Shown here piece after piece: positions 44,920 to 53,959 of a DNA stretch of 64,000 nucleotides. Numbering within the stretch: position 1 is the stretch's first letter; the number at the start of each line of letters is the position of its first letter. This stretch comes from Palsa-506 sp963709075. GTDB taxonomy: Bacteria; Actinomycetota; Actinomycetes; Streptosporangiales; Streptosporangiaceae. Below the pieces are notes generated by a model that did no database searches, had not been told where the DNA came from, and worked only from the letters and a program-made list of their open reading frames with translations. Both the position numbers and the translations under genes were made by a program. The stretch is taken from contig CAVPUY010000008.1 of NCBI GenBank assembly GCA_963709075.1, forward strand, positions 186,001-250,000, given 5' to 3'.

Positions 44920-46323
44920 ATGAGCGTCAGCTCGGTGAGCTTCGATGCCTCGCCGTCCGGTTCCGGCCGGGTTGGGAAGCGCCACCAGCTGGCCGGAAGG
45001 GAAGCCCCGCCGCCAAGGCCGCCCCTGGTCAAGGCCGCCCTTGTGGTGGTCGGCGCAGGCCTCGGCGCGACGTCGGCACTAGCGATCACCGCAGAAACCA
45101 CCAGCCAGCTCGCCGCCGCCGGCGGCCAGGCAACCTTCGCCGGGAACCTTACCGGCCTGGTTGGTACCTATCTCGCCCTAGTCATGGTGCTGCTGGTGAG
45201 CCGGATCCCATTTGTCGAGCGGGTACTAGGGCAGGACGGCCTATTGCGCTGGCACCGGCGCCTCGCGCCGTGGCCGATTAGCTTGCTCATCGCGCACGCG
45301 GTATTTCTCAGCGTCGGCTACGCCCAGGCGGCCAGGACCGGTATCTGGCATCAGGCCGGCGTCCTAGTGACCCAGTATCCTGACGTGCTCCTGGCTACAG
45401 CTGGCCTGGGCCTGATGTGCACCGCAGGCGCCGTCTCGGTCCGAGCGGTACGGTCCCGGCTGCGCCGGGAGACGTGGTGGCTAGTGCACCTCTACATGTA
45501 CCTGGCCCTGGCGATCTCCTTCGCGCATGTCATAGCCCTCGGGCCGTCGTTCGTCGGGCATCCGCTCACCCAGGCCGTCTGGTCAGTAGCGTGGCTCGCG
45601 ACCGCTGGCCTGGTGCTGTGCTACCGGCTTGGGCTGCCGGTCGCCCGCAGCCTGCGGTACCGGCTGCATGTCGTCGAGGTACGCAGGGAGGGCCCGGACG
45701 TCACCTCCGTCATCCTTAGCGGCCGCAATCTTGACCGGCTTCGCTTCTCCGGCGGCCAGTTCTTCTGCTGGCGATTCCTCACCAGGGATATGTGGTGGCA
45801 GGCACACCCGTACTCCCTCTCGGCCCTGCCCAGGCCGCCGTATCTGAGGCTGACCGTCAAAGCGGTCGGCGATCACTCCGCCGCATTGGCGCGACTGCGG
45901 CCGGGCACGCCGGTCGCGGTCGAGGGCCCGTACGGGGCATTCACCCGGCACGCGCAGCAGCGGCCGAGCGCGCTGCTGGTGGCGGCCGGCATTGGCGTGA
46001 CAGCGTTGCGGTCGCTGCTGGAGGACCTGCCGCGCGGCAGCGCGCCCGTCGTAATCTGGCGGGCTGCCCGCGAGGAAGATCTCGTGCTTCGCGGCGAGGT
46101 CAGCGAGCTGGTCAAGCACCGCCGGGGCAGGCTGCATGAACTTGTCGGCAGCCGCGAGCGGGGACTCCTCGATGAGCGATCGTTGCGCCAACTCGTTCCC
46201 GACCTGGACCAGCGCGACGTTTTCGTATGCGGCCCCGAAGGATTCGTTGCGGATTTCGCCAACGTTGCAAGGAACCTCGGGGTACCCGAGGAATTCATCC
46301 ATCACGAGGCCTTCGCGCTGTGA
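44920..46323 (+). CDS. Ferric-reductase-like membrane flavoprotein oxidoreductase
   Basis: A 467-residue protein. Residues 35-240 form about six membrane helices of the ferric-reductase/NOX type with heme-ligand-like histidines (RWHRRLAPWPISLLIAHAVF; WWLVHLYMYLALAISFAHV). The cytoplasmic part is a ferredoxin-NADP reductase: FAD motif HPYSLSALPR (RxYS-like), GPYGAF, NAD(P) motif LLVAAGIGVTALRSLLEDL and the terminal VFVCGPEGFV. It should pass electrons from NAD(P)H across the membrane to the FMN-binding protein encoded next. Confidence 0.9.
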   Translation: MSVSSVSFDASPSGSGRVGKRHQLAGREAPPPRPPLVKAALVVVGAGLGATSALAITAETTSQLAAAGGQATFAGNLTGLVGTYLALVMVLLVSRIPFVERVLGQDGLLRWHRRLAPWPISLLIAHAVFLSVGYAQAARTGIWHQAGVLVTQYPDVLLATAGLGLMCTAGAVSVRAVRSRLRRETWWLVHLYMYLALAISFAHVIALGPSFVGHPLTQAVWSVAWLATAGLVLCYRLGLPVARSLRYRLHVVEVRREGPDVTSVILSGRNLDRLRFSGGQFFCWRFLTRDMWWQAHPYSLSALPRPPYLRLTVKAVGDHSAALARLRPGTPVAVEGPYGAFTRHAQQRPSALLVAAGIGVTALRSLLEDLPRGSAPVVIWRAAREEDLVLRGEVSELVKHRRGRLHELVGSRERGLLDERSLRQLVPDLDQRDVFVCGPEGFVADFANVARNLGVPEEFIHHEAFAL

Positions 46324-46390
46324 TCCGGGGGCACGGAGAAACTGAGACCAGCACGAGGCGTCTGGCCTCGCAGGTCAGGAAAGTTGGCAG

Positions 46391-46858
46391 ATGAAGCGGG
46401 CACCCCTGTACGTCGTGGCCGGCACCATCGCCGGGTTCGCCGGAATGCTTTCCTTCCACACCAGGCCCGTCACTTCGGCCGCGCTAGCGAACCCTGCTAG
46501 CCCGGCCGGAGCCGGCGCCCGGCCGGGAAACCGGTCTGCAGCCGCCCCAGCCAGGCGCCACGCCGCGCAAGCCAGTGACGTACGGAGCGTCACTGGCGCC
46601 ACCGAGCGGTATGGCTACGGCGAGCTGGCCGTCAAGGTCACGGTCAACGGAAGCCGCATCACCAGGGTCACGGTGCCATTCATCCGGACCGCCGATCAGT
46701 ACTCTCAGCAACTGGCCAGCCAGGTGGTCCCGAAGCTCCGGTCGGAAGTGCTATCCGGGCAGACCGCCCGGATCAACGGCGTGAGCGGGGCTACCTACAC
46801 CAGCCAGGCGTACGCCGCGTCCCTTCAGGCAGCGCTGGACAAGCTGCGCCGCAAGTAG
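46391..46858 (+). CDS. Extracytoplasmic FMN-binding domain protein
   Basis: A 155-residue protein with an N-terminal signal/anchor (PLYVVAGTIAGFAGMLSF), an Ala-rich linker and one FMN-binding domain (YGYGELAVKVTVNGSRITRV). The SGATYTS motif near residue 130 is the site where ApbE-type transferases attach FMN through a phosphoester to Thr. It lies between the membrane reductase and apbE, so it is the expected flavinylated electron acceptor outside the membrane. Confidence 0.9.
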   Translation: MKRAPLYVVAGTIAGFAGMLSFHTRPVTSAALANPASPAGAGARPGNRSAAAPARRHAAQASDVRSVTGATERYGYGELAVKVTVNGSRITRVTVPFIRTADQYSQQLASQVVPKLRSEVLSGQTARINGVSGATYTSQAYAASLQAALDKLRRK

Positions 46859-46879
46859 CCAGAAGTGGAAGCCAGGCCA

Positions 46880-47647
46880 ATGGCCACGAGCAGGCCTGCC
46901 GTCAGGCACGCTGAGCCGGTCATGGGCACCGTTGTGTCGTTTGCGGTCCAGCCGAGTGGCCGGGCGGGTCGGCCGGCCGCGCGCGCGATCGAGTCGGCCT
47001 GCGCTGTGCTGCACTGGGCCGATAAGACCTTCAGCACCTGGGATCCGGAGAGTCCGGTCGGCCGTCTGCGCCGCGGCGCAGCCGCGCTCAGCGCGCTGCC
47101 GCCAGAGGTAGCCGAAGTGCTGGACCTATGCGAGACGGTACGGAAGGCATCAGGCGGGTGGTTTGACCCATGGGCCTTCCCCGGCGGCGTGGATCCGACC
47201 GGGCTGGTCAAGGGCTGGGCAGTGGATCGGGCTGTGGCCGTCCTGCGCCAGGCGGGAATGGCGGCCGCGATGGTCAACGGCGGCGGCGACATAGCGGTCT
47301 TCGGGGTGCCTGCCCCGCGCGAGAGCTGGCGGGTCGGCATCCGCCATCCATGGCGCGCCGACGCGCTTGCCGCCATCGTCGAGGTCACCGCCGCGATTGC
47401 CACCTCGGGCGGCTACGAGCGGGGACCGCATCTGCTCAACCCGTTCACCCGGCAGCCGGGCAGCCCGGCCGCATCTGCCACCGTCACCGGTCCGAGTCTG
47501 GCTTTTGCCGACGCTCTCGCGACCGCGCTGGCCGTCGGAGGCGATGAGGTACTCGGCATAGTGGGCGGCCTCGATGGCTATGCCGGTTACCTTATCCGAC
47601 CCGATGGCAGCGAGGCTGACACCGGCGGCATCACCTTCACTAGCTGA
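46880..47647 (+). CDS. apbE: FAD:protein FMN transferase ApbE
   Basis: About 255 residues. Family blocks are EPVMGTVVSFAV, GVDPTGLVKGWAVDRAV (substrate/metal loop), AMVNGGGDIAVFG, and TGPSLAFADALATALAVGG. ApbE transfers FMN from FAD to Thr in target proteins. No lipobox is visible, so location is uncertain; related actinobacterial forms act on the outer face or in the cytoplasm. Starts at 46865 (GTG) and 46880 (ATG) are both possible. It completes the three-gene flavinylation operon. Confidence 0.92.
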   Translation: MATSRPAVRHAEPVMGTVVSFAVQPSGRAGRPAARAIESACAVLHWADKTFSTWDPESPVGRLRRGAAALSALPPEVAEVLDLCETVRKASGGWFDPWAFPGGVDPTGLVKGWAVDRAVAVLRQAGMAAAMVNGGGDIAVFGVPAPRESWRVGIRHPWRADALAAIVEVTAAIATSGGYERGPHLLNPFTRQPGSPAASATVTGPSLAFADALATALAVGGDEVLGIVGGLDGYAGYLIRPDGSEADTGGITFTS

Positions 47648-47794
47648 GCAGATCAACCATGTCATCCGGCCGTCGGCCCGCCCTGGCACCTTGCCCGAAT
47701 TGAGCGCAATGATGGAAGATCGCTAGTGTTGTAGCCATCTGACATTATGTTTCACGTTCTGAGTTAGCGACATCCAACTCAAAGGGGGCTAAGG

Positions 47795-48544
47795 ATGAAG
47801 GCTAGATCGTTGTTCGCCGAAGGACTCGGCACCGCATTGCTGGTGTTCTTCGGTGCCGGGACAGCGACGCTGACCTTCGGGCTTAAGATCACCGGGGCCA
47901 GCGTGTCGGCCGGGGTGGTGGCCACTGCGCTGGCATTCGGCCTGGTGCTGCTCGTCCTGGTCTACGGAATCGGCCCGATCTCCGGATGTCACGTAAACCC
48001 GGCGGTCACGATCGGCTTCCTGGTATCACGCCGGATTACGCTCGCAGACGCCATCGGGTACTGGGCGGCCCAGATCGTCGGCGGCATCGCCGGCGCGGCC
48101 GGGCTCTACGGGATATTCCGTCTCACTTCCGCCTATCACCCCAGCGACGGCCTCGGCGCCAACGGCTTCGGTGCCTCATCGATGATTGGCGCCAACGCCG
48201 GCGGCGCCTTCGTCATCGAGGTAATTCTCACATTCCTGTTCGTCTTCGTGATCCTGGCGGTGACCAGACGAGCGAGCAACGCCACGGTGGCCGGGCTGGC
48301 GATCGGCCTGGTCCTCACCCTCGTCCACCTGATCGGCATCCCGTTCGACGGGACTTCGGTCAACCCGGCCCGGAGCCTCGGACCCGCGCTGTTCGTCGGT
48401 GGAACCGCGCTCAGCCAGCTCTGGGTCTTCATCCTCGCGCCGCTCGTCGGCGGAATCGTGGCGGCCCTCGCCTACCAGTTCCTCTATCCGGTAGGGGAAG
48501 CAGAGGCGTCCGTGGAGCCAGCGTCCGAGGAACAGGCCGCCTGA
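47795..48544 (+). CDS. Aquaporin / MIP-family channel
   Basis: A 249-residue channel with six membrane helices and both NPA boxes (SGCHVNPAVTIGF; TSVNPARSLGPAL). The Arg after the second NPA and narrow-pore residues favour an AqpZ-like water channel over a glycerol facilitator. AAGGGGG lies 7 bases before ATG 47795. A strong hairpin follows the stop. Confidence 0.93.
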   Translation: MKARSLFAEGLGTALLVFFGAGTATLTFGLKITGASVSAGVVATALAFGLVLLVLVYGIGPISGCHVNPAVTIGFLVSRRITLADAIGYWAAQIVGGIAGAAGLYGIFRLTSAYHPSDGLGANGFGASSMIGANAGGAFVIEVILTFLFVFVILAVTRRASNATVAGLAIGLVLTLVHLIGIPFDGTSVNPARSLGPALFVGGTALSQLWVFILAPLVGGIVAALAYQFLYPVGEAEASVEPASEEQAA

Positions 48545-48562
48545 GGATCCTCGGCAGGCCAG

Positions 48563-48600
48563 CTTGCCCCGACCAGGCCCGAGGGTCTGGTCGGGGCAAG
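48563..48600 (+). terminator. Hairpin terminator after aquaporin
   Basis: A perfect 14-base-pair stem (CTTGCCCCGACCAG at 48563-48576 with CTGGTCGGGGCAAG at 48587-48600) and a 10-base loop, 20 bases after the aquaporin stop. No T-run follows, as is common for actinobacterial hairpin terminators. Confidence 0.8.
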
Positions 48601-48751
48601 CCGGACGATCAGGGCTGAGTACCGATATACGCCGCCTCGATCTTCGCTACATAGCGTAGTCAAAAGATACATTAGCGTGACCGCTGGGTAGGTCCTGTTA
48701 GAGCGGCGCCGCAACGGCAGCTGCGGGGACGGGGCAGGAAACACACCGGTG

Positions 48752-50230
48752 ATGCCGAAAGAGCCGCCTGGCGGGTCGGCGCGTCGTGTCATAGCTGTCA
48801 GCGTGGCCGTGATCGCCGTGATCGCGGCTGCGGTCGGCGTGACGATCTGGCGCTACGAGGATGCGATCGCCAGCTCAAGCGTGGCCGTCGACGCGCATGG
48901 TGATGCGATTCTTACCACCAGGCTCGTCGCTACCTTCTGGCATCAGCGCGAGGCGATGCACGAGTACTTCTTCACTCCGTCGCCGGCGATACTGCGCGAG
49001 ATCACTGGCCAGGGTGACCAGTTCGCGGCCACCTCAGCCACCCTTGGCATCGGTGAGTCGGCGAATGAAGCCCGCTTCCGGGTGCAGGCGGCGACGGCAA
49101 ACAGGCGCTTCCTGGCTCTGTTCCGGCGGGTGCAGGGGGCGGCGGGCACGTCGCTGGCGCGAGAGGTCCGGGCGACCACGCAGCTCAGCGCCGCCGAGGC
49201 CAGCGTCCTCGGCCCGCTGGACCGCCTTGATGCCGTCCAGCTACAGCGCGCGCAGGCGGCGCAGGTGGCGGCAGCCTCTGCGGCCAGCCAGGCGCTCTTG
49301 ATCGGGATCGCGTCCGCCGTCCTTGCCGTTCTGGCCGGTGTCGCCTTCGCCCTCTTCGCGCTCCGGCTGCTCAACCGGGCGCTTGACCGGCAGCGGGAAC
49401 TGACCGCGGCGTTCGGCCGGCTGAGCGACCTCGTCGGCCGGCTCCGGTCCACCTCGGCGGTCCTCGGCGAGGTCACCGGCGAGCTCCGGCTGGCGGCGAA
49501 GAACGCGGCCGCCGTGACGAGCGAGCAGTCATCGGCGGTCGCGGAGACATCGGCGACGATTGAGGAGCTCGCGACGACGGCCGGCTCGATCGCCGACAAC
49601 TCGCACGCCATGGCGAAAGCCGCGGAGCGCACTGGTGACACGATGCGCGACATGCAGGAGAAGGTCGACGCGATCGCGGCGCGCGCCCTCTCACTCGGCG
49701 AGCGCGCGCAGAAGATCGGCGAGATCCTCGAGCTGATCAACGATATCGCCGGGCAGACGAACCTGCTCGCGCTGAACGCGGCCATCGAGGCGGCCAGGGC
49801 CGGTGAGGCCGGCAAGGGATTCGCGGTTGTCGCGGCCGAGGTGCGAAAGCTCGCGGAGCGGTCGGTTCACTCGACCGACTCGATCAGGCTGATCATCACC
49901 GGCGTGCAGGATGAGACGAACGCGACGATCATGGCCACCGAGCAGGGCACGCTGCAGGCTCGCGAGGTCGGCGAGCTGATGACGTCGACGGCGACAATGC
50001 TGGACGAGTCCATCCTCGCGACCCAGCAGCAGAAATCGGCCGCGGATCAGGTGGACAGCGCTATCCAGCAGATCCGAGCGGCGGCGGACCAGCTTGCCGT
50101 CGAGCAGACCCAGTGGTCAGCTACCGCGGAACGGCTGGACACGCTGGTGGACGGGCTTGACCGGGCCCTGCGTGAGCACGGCGGCGAAAGCGACGGGGGT
50201 CAGCGGGACGGCGGCGATCGAAGCTCGTGA
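48752..50230 (+). CDS. Methyl-accepting chemotaxis protein
   Basis: A 492-residue transducer. TM1 is near residues 12-32 (VIAVSVAVIAVIAAAVGVTIW), followed by a roughly 150-residue helical sensor domain (4-helix-bundle type) and TM2 (ALLIGIASAVLAVLAGVAFAL). The cytoplasmic MA domain carries the signature EILELINDIAGQTNLLALN, then AAIEAARAGEAGKGFAVVAAEVR. A HAMP domain is not obvious. There is no C-terminal CheB/CheR-docking pentapeptide. First gene of the chemosensory operon; its stop overlaps cheW by 4 bp. Confidence 0.95.
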   Translation: MPKEPPGGSARRVIAVSVAVIAVIAAAVGVTIWRYEDAIASSSVAVDAHGDAILTTRLVATFWHQREAMHEYFFTPSPAILREITGQGDQFAATSATLGIGESANEARFRVQAATANRRFLALFRRVQGAAGTSLAREVRATTQLSAAEASVLGPLDRLDAVQLQRAQAAQVAAASAASQALLIGIASAVLAVLAGVAFALFALRLLNRALDRQRELTAAFGRLSDLVGRLRSTSAVLGEVTGELRLAAKNAAAVTSEQSSAVAETSATIEELATTAGSIADNSHAMAKAAERTGDTMRDMQEKVDAIAARALSLGERAQKIGEILELINDIAGQTNLLALNAAIEAARAGEAGKGFAVVAAEVRKLAERSVHSTDSIRLIITGVQDETNATIMATEQGTLQAREVGELMTSTATMLDESILATQQQKSAADQVDSAIQQIRAAADQLAVEQTQWSATAERLDTLVDGLDRALREHGGESDGGQRDGGDRSS

Positions 50231-50700
50231 GCGTCTATGTCGTGCTGCGGATCGGCTCGGAGGCCCTCGCGATGCCCGTCGGGCACGTACTGGAGGTTGC
50301 TGTGCTTGGCGAGGTCGCCGTCGTTCCCGGGGCACGGCCGGAAATTCTCGGCGTACGAACGGTGCGCGGCCAGATCCTGCCGGTGATCGACCTTGCCTTG
50401 CTATTGGGCATTCCGCGTACTGCCTTCCCCGGCCGCCTGATCGTTGCCGAGGACAGGGACCGCCGCGTGGGCTTCGCCGTCGAGCAGGTGAGCGGCGTGG
50501 CTGAGCTGGGAGATCCGACCGAGGAGACTGAGTCCGACCTGCTGGCGGGCGCCATGCTGGCCGACGGCGACCTTGTCGCGGTGATCGACGTGTCGCAGGT
50601 CTGTGATCTGCTGCAGGGCGCGCCGCCGCTGCCGGGTGCGCCGCCGCCAGGCGTGCCTTCGCTGCCGGGTGCGCCCTGGTCACCGGGGACACCCCGGTGA
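50227..50700 (+). CDS. cheW: Chemotaxis coupling protein CheW
   Basis: A 157-residue CheW fold: LRIGSEALAMPVGHVLEV, GVRTVRGQILPVIDLALLLG, VEQVSGVAEL and VAVIDVSQV. It links the MCP to CheA. A Pro/Gly-rich tail from a short repeat (GAPPLPGAPP) is added at the C-terminus. GTGA overlaps at both ends couple it to the MCP and cheA genes. Confidence 0.93.
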   Translation: MSVYVVLRIGSEALAMPVGHVLEVAVLGEVAVVPGARPEILGVRTVRGQILPVIDLALLLGIPRTAFPGRLIVAEDRDRRVGFAVEQVSGVAELGDPTEETESDLLAGAMLADGDLVAVIDVSQVCDLLQGAPPLPGAPPPGVPSLPGAPWSPGTPR

Positions 50701-52928
50701 GCGAGCTTGATGACGAGCTCACCAGCATCTTCCGGGACGAGGCTGCAGGGCGGCTCGATCAGATGGAGGCCGCGCTGCTTGCGGTCGAGTCCGGGGATGC
50801 GGGTGCAGAGTCCGTCGACTCGCTGTTCCGCAACGCGCACACCATTAAGGGCGCGGCGGGAATGCTTGGCCTCGATGACATCCGTGCGCTTGCTCGCGCG
50901 GTCGAGGAGGTACTCGCCGGGGTCAGGGCCGCGGGGGAGTTCAAGCCGGGGCTGGCTGCTCCGCTATTGCGCGCGACCGCCGTGCTGCGCGCGCAGATTT
51001 CCGGCGAGGCAGAGCAAGCAGCGTCGGCCGACGAGGTTCTCGGTGACCTTGCCGCCAGCGCGGCGGCGCTGGCCGGCGATGCCGCCAGCGCGACGTCAGG
51101 CTACCAACCGGCGGGGGATGCGGCACCCGATCCTGAGCCGCCAGCGCATGCGGCGCCCGATCCCGCGCCGCCAGCGCATGCGGCACCCGATTCCGCGCCG
51201 CCGGAGGGAGCAAGGGCCGATTCAGCTCCGCCGCAGGGAGCAAGGCCTGACCCCGCGCCGCCGGAGGAGCTGGTGCCCGGGCCAGGACTGCCGGAGGCCG
51301 TGGCTACCGGGCCGAAGGAAGCACGGCGTCCGCTGCGTGTCCCGGCCCAGAAGATCGACCGCCTGCTCGACGTCGTCGGTGCGGTGATGCAGGACCGGGG
51401 ACGGCTTGCGCACTCGCTCGGCGCCCAGGCAGCCCTCTCGCAGGACGTTGCCGACGTGCTGGGCAGCAGCGAGCGCATGCTGGACGAGCTCAGGGACACC
51501 GCGATCGGGCTGCGGACGCTCCCGCTGGAGACGATTACCGGTCGGCTTCCGCTCGCCGTCCGGGATCTCTGCCTCGCGGCCGGAAAGGACGCGGAACTTG
51601 TGGTCACGGGCGCAGGCACCGAGATCGACCGGGTAATCCTGGAAAGCCTGTACGACCCGCTCGTCCACCTGCTGCGGAACGCCGTGAGCCATGGCATCGA
51701 GTCGCCAGCCGAGCGCGAGCGGGCAGGTAAGCCGCCGTGCGGCCGCCTCGAGGTCCGCGCCGTGCCACGTGGCAGCCTGGTTGAGATCGTCGTCACCGAC
51801 GATGGCAGCGGGGTGTCCGCTGAAACAGCCGAGCAGGCCAGGCACGAGGGGTCGCTCGGCGACGTACTCGCCCGGGCCGGGTATTCGACCGCCAATGAGG
51901 TGACCGACCTGGCCGGGCGGGGCGTTGGCCTCGATGTGGTCAGGAGCTACGCGCGATCGGTGGGGGGCAGCTTCGAGGTCCGCAGCGAACCTGGCCGGGG
52001 TATGGAAGTAGTCCTGCTGCTCCCGGTCGCGCTCGCTCTTCTTGAGGTGCTGCTGTTCGAGCGGGGCGGAGGGGTCTATGGCATGCCGCTGGTCGCGGTC
52101 GAAGAGATCGTTAGCGTCGCCGAGACGCTCACGCTCGAGGGCCGGGCCGTCCTCGAGGTTCGCGGCCGGCCGCTGCCGGTGGTGGACGTGGCGGTGCTTA
52201 TCGGCGCCGCGCCGCTGCCGCTCGGCCGCCGGTCCCCCGCGCTGGTGATCTCCGCCGCTGGCCGCCGTTGCGTCGCGACCTGCGACGCGGTGCTCGGCAA
52301 GGAGGAGGTGGTGGTCAAATCGCTTGGCCCGCTCCTCGGCGATGTCGAGGGATACCTGGGCGCGGCCATCCTCGGCGATGGCCGGATCGCACTCCTGGTC
52401 GAGCCCGTGACGCTCGCCCGCCGCGCCCGCCGCGCCCGCCGCGCCCGCCGCGCAGGCAGCGCAGGCAGCGCAATCGCGGGCGCCGGACGCGCCAGCGAAC
52501 TGCCTGGACCGGGCGACGACGGCCAGGCGGCGCCGCCTCCGGCTACGGCACCCAAGGTGCTCGTCGTCGAGGACTCGTTTACCGTCCGCGAGCTCCAGCG
52601 CAGCATTCTCGAGGCAGCCGGGTACCCGGTCGTGACCGCACGCGACGGCCGCGACGCACTGACCACCCTGGGCCGCGACCCGGATATCGCGCTCGTCGTC
52701 ACCGATCTCGAGATGCCCGAGCTTGACGGCCTTGAGCTGACCCGTGCGATCCGCGCCGGGCAGGCGCGCCCGTCGCTGCCGGTCGTGATCGTCACTTCCC
52801 GCGGCTCAGCGGACGACCGCCGCAAGGGAATCGAGGCGGGGGCGGACGCCTATATGGCCAAGCAGGCCTTCGATCAGCAGGCACTGCTCACCACCGTCAA
52901 GCGTCTCGTCGGCCCGGTGAGCAGATGA
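50697..52928 (+). CDS. cheA: Hybrid histidine kinase CheA with C-terminal receiver
   Basis: A 743-residue kinase. The N-terminal Hpt domain has the phospho-His in AHTIKGAAGMLG (His48). A Pro/Ala linker is built from an 11-residue repeat. Then come dimerisation helices, an HATPase with N box HLLRNAVSHGIE and G boxes VTDDGSGVS and GRGVGLDVVRSYA, a CheW-like P5 domain, an Arg/Ala 9-bp-repeat linker, and a complete REC domain (VLVVEDSFTVRELQ, phospho-Asp in VVTDLEMPELDG, VTSRG, lysine near YMAKQ). There is no P2 CheY-docking domain. The fused receiver suggests an internal phosphate sink or direct output. Confidence 0.95.
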   Translation: MSELDDELTSIFRDEAAGRLDQMEAALLAVESGDAGAESVDSLFRNAHTIKGAAGMLGLDDIRALARAVEEVLAGVRAAGEFKPGLAAPLLRATAVLRAQISGEAEQAASADEVLGDLAASAAALAGDAASATSGYQPAGDAAPDPEPPAHAAPDPAPPAHAAPDSAPPEGARADSAPPQGARPDPAPPEELVPGPGLPEAVATGPKEARRPLRVPAQKIDRLLDVVGAVMQDRGRLAHSLGAQAALSQDVADVLGSSERMLDELRDTAIGLRTLPLETITGRLPLAVRDLCLAAGKDAELVVTGAGTEIDRVILESLYDPLVHLLRNAVSHGIESPAERERAGKPPCGRLEVRAVPRGSLVEIVVTDDGSGVSAETAEQARHEGSLGDVLARAGYSTANEVTDLAGRGVGLDVVRSYARSVGGSFEVRSEPGRGMEVVLLLPVALALLEVLLFERGGGVYGMPLVAVEEIVSVAETLTLEGRAVLEVRGRPLPVVDVAVLIGAAPLPLGRRSPALVISAAGRRCVATCDAVLGKEEVVVKSLGPLLGDVEGYLGAAILGDGRIALLVEPVTLARRARRARRARRAGSAGSAIAGAGRASELPGPGDDGQAAPPPATAPKVLVVEDSFTVRELQRSILEAAGYPVVTARDGRDALTTLGRDPDIALVVTDLEMPELDGLELTRAIRAGQARPSLPVVIVTSRGSADDRRKGIEAGADAYMAKQAFDQQALLTTVKRLVGPVSR

Positions 52929-53959
52929 CGACGCGGCGGGTGCTCGTCTGCGAAGACTCCCGCGTCTACGCGACCGCGCTGACCCGGGTGCTTGAACATG
53001 ACGGAGACATCACGGTTGCCGCCGTCTGCGGAACTGCCAGGGAGGCGATCGCGGCCTTGCCGCGGGCCCGGCCGGACCTGGTAACCATGGATCTCGAGCT
53101 GCCAGGGATGGACGGCCTGCAGGCGGTCGAGGAGATCATGAGTTCCTGCCCGGTGCCGATCCTGGTGCTCTCCGCTCACGTCGCAGCGAGCGCGAGCAAG
53201 GCGGCCGCGGCGCTCGCAGCCGGCGCGCTCGATGCGATCGCCAAAGCTGACCTCGACCTGCGCGACCCGGCCGGCCCTGCGGCGGCCGCTTTCCGGCACC
53301 GGGTAAAGGTGCTCAGCCGGGCCGGCGTGATCCGCCACCTGCGCGCCGCGCTCAAGACGGGCCCGGGCCCTCGCGGCCTGGGCCGCGGGGCGTCGGTCAT
53401 CGGCGTATGCGCATCGACAGGAGGCCCGCAGGTCCTGGTCCGCCTGCTCGCCGTGCTGCCCGCGGACTACCCGGTTCCGATCCTGGTCGTGCAGCACATC
53501 GGCGCCGCGTTCGCGGACGAGCTGGCCGGCTGGCTAAACCAGACGGTGCCGATGCCGGTCGGTCTCGCCATAGCCGGCCAGCCGGCTTGCCCCGGAGTCT
53601 GGATCGCGCCCGCGGGGGCGCACCTCAAGCTGGCCGCCGGCAGGCTGTGCCTCGACCGGCATACCGCGGCCGGCCGCCACCGCCCGTCCGGCGACATGCT
53701 TTTCACGAGCATCGCCGCGGTGGCCGGGAGAACGGGAGTCGCGGTCGTGCTCACCGGAATGGGCAGTGACGGCGCCGCCGGAGCGGCCGCGGTCCGCGCC
53801 CGCGGTGGCCTTGCGATCGCGCAGGACCAGGAGTCGTCCGCCGTCTTCGGGATGCCGAAGGCCGCCGTCGAACTTGGCGTCGAGATCGTGCTGCGCCCAG
53901 CGTGCATCGCCGACATGCTGCTGGCGCTGCGTTACGAGCCGTTTCCGGTGCTGCCGTGA
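52925..53959 (+). CDS. cheB: Chemoreceptor methylesterase CheB
   Basis: A 344-residue protein. The N-terminal REC domain has a phospho-Asp in TMDLELPGMDG. A linker leads to the esterase domain with catalytic Ser in GVCASTGGPQ, His in VVQHIGAAFA and Asp in VLTGMGSDGA. It removes receptor methyl groups when phosphorylated, giving adaptation. The ATGA overlap with cheA and GTGA with cheR ensure balanced synthesis. Confidence 0.95.
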   Translation: MTTRRVLVCEDSRVYATALTRVLEHDGDITVAAVCGTAREAIAALPRARPDLVTMDLELPGMDGLQAVEEIMSSCPVPILVLSAHVAASASKAAAALAAGALDAIAKADLDLRDPAGPAAAAFRHRVKVLSRAGVIRHLRAALKTGPGPRGLGRGASVIGVCASTGGPQVLVRLLAVLPADYPVPILVVQHIGAAFADELAGWLNQTVPMPVGLAIAGQPACPGVWIAPAGAHLKLAAGRLCLDRHTAAGRHRPSGDMLFTSIAAVAGRTGVAVVLTGMGSDGAAGAAAVRARGGLAIAQDQESSAVFGMPKAAVELGVEIVLRPACIADMLLALRYEPFPVLP

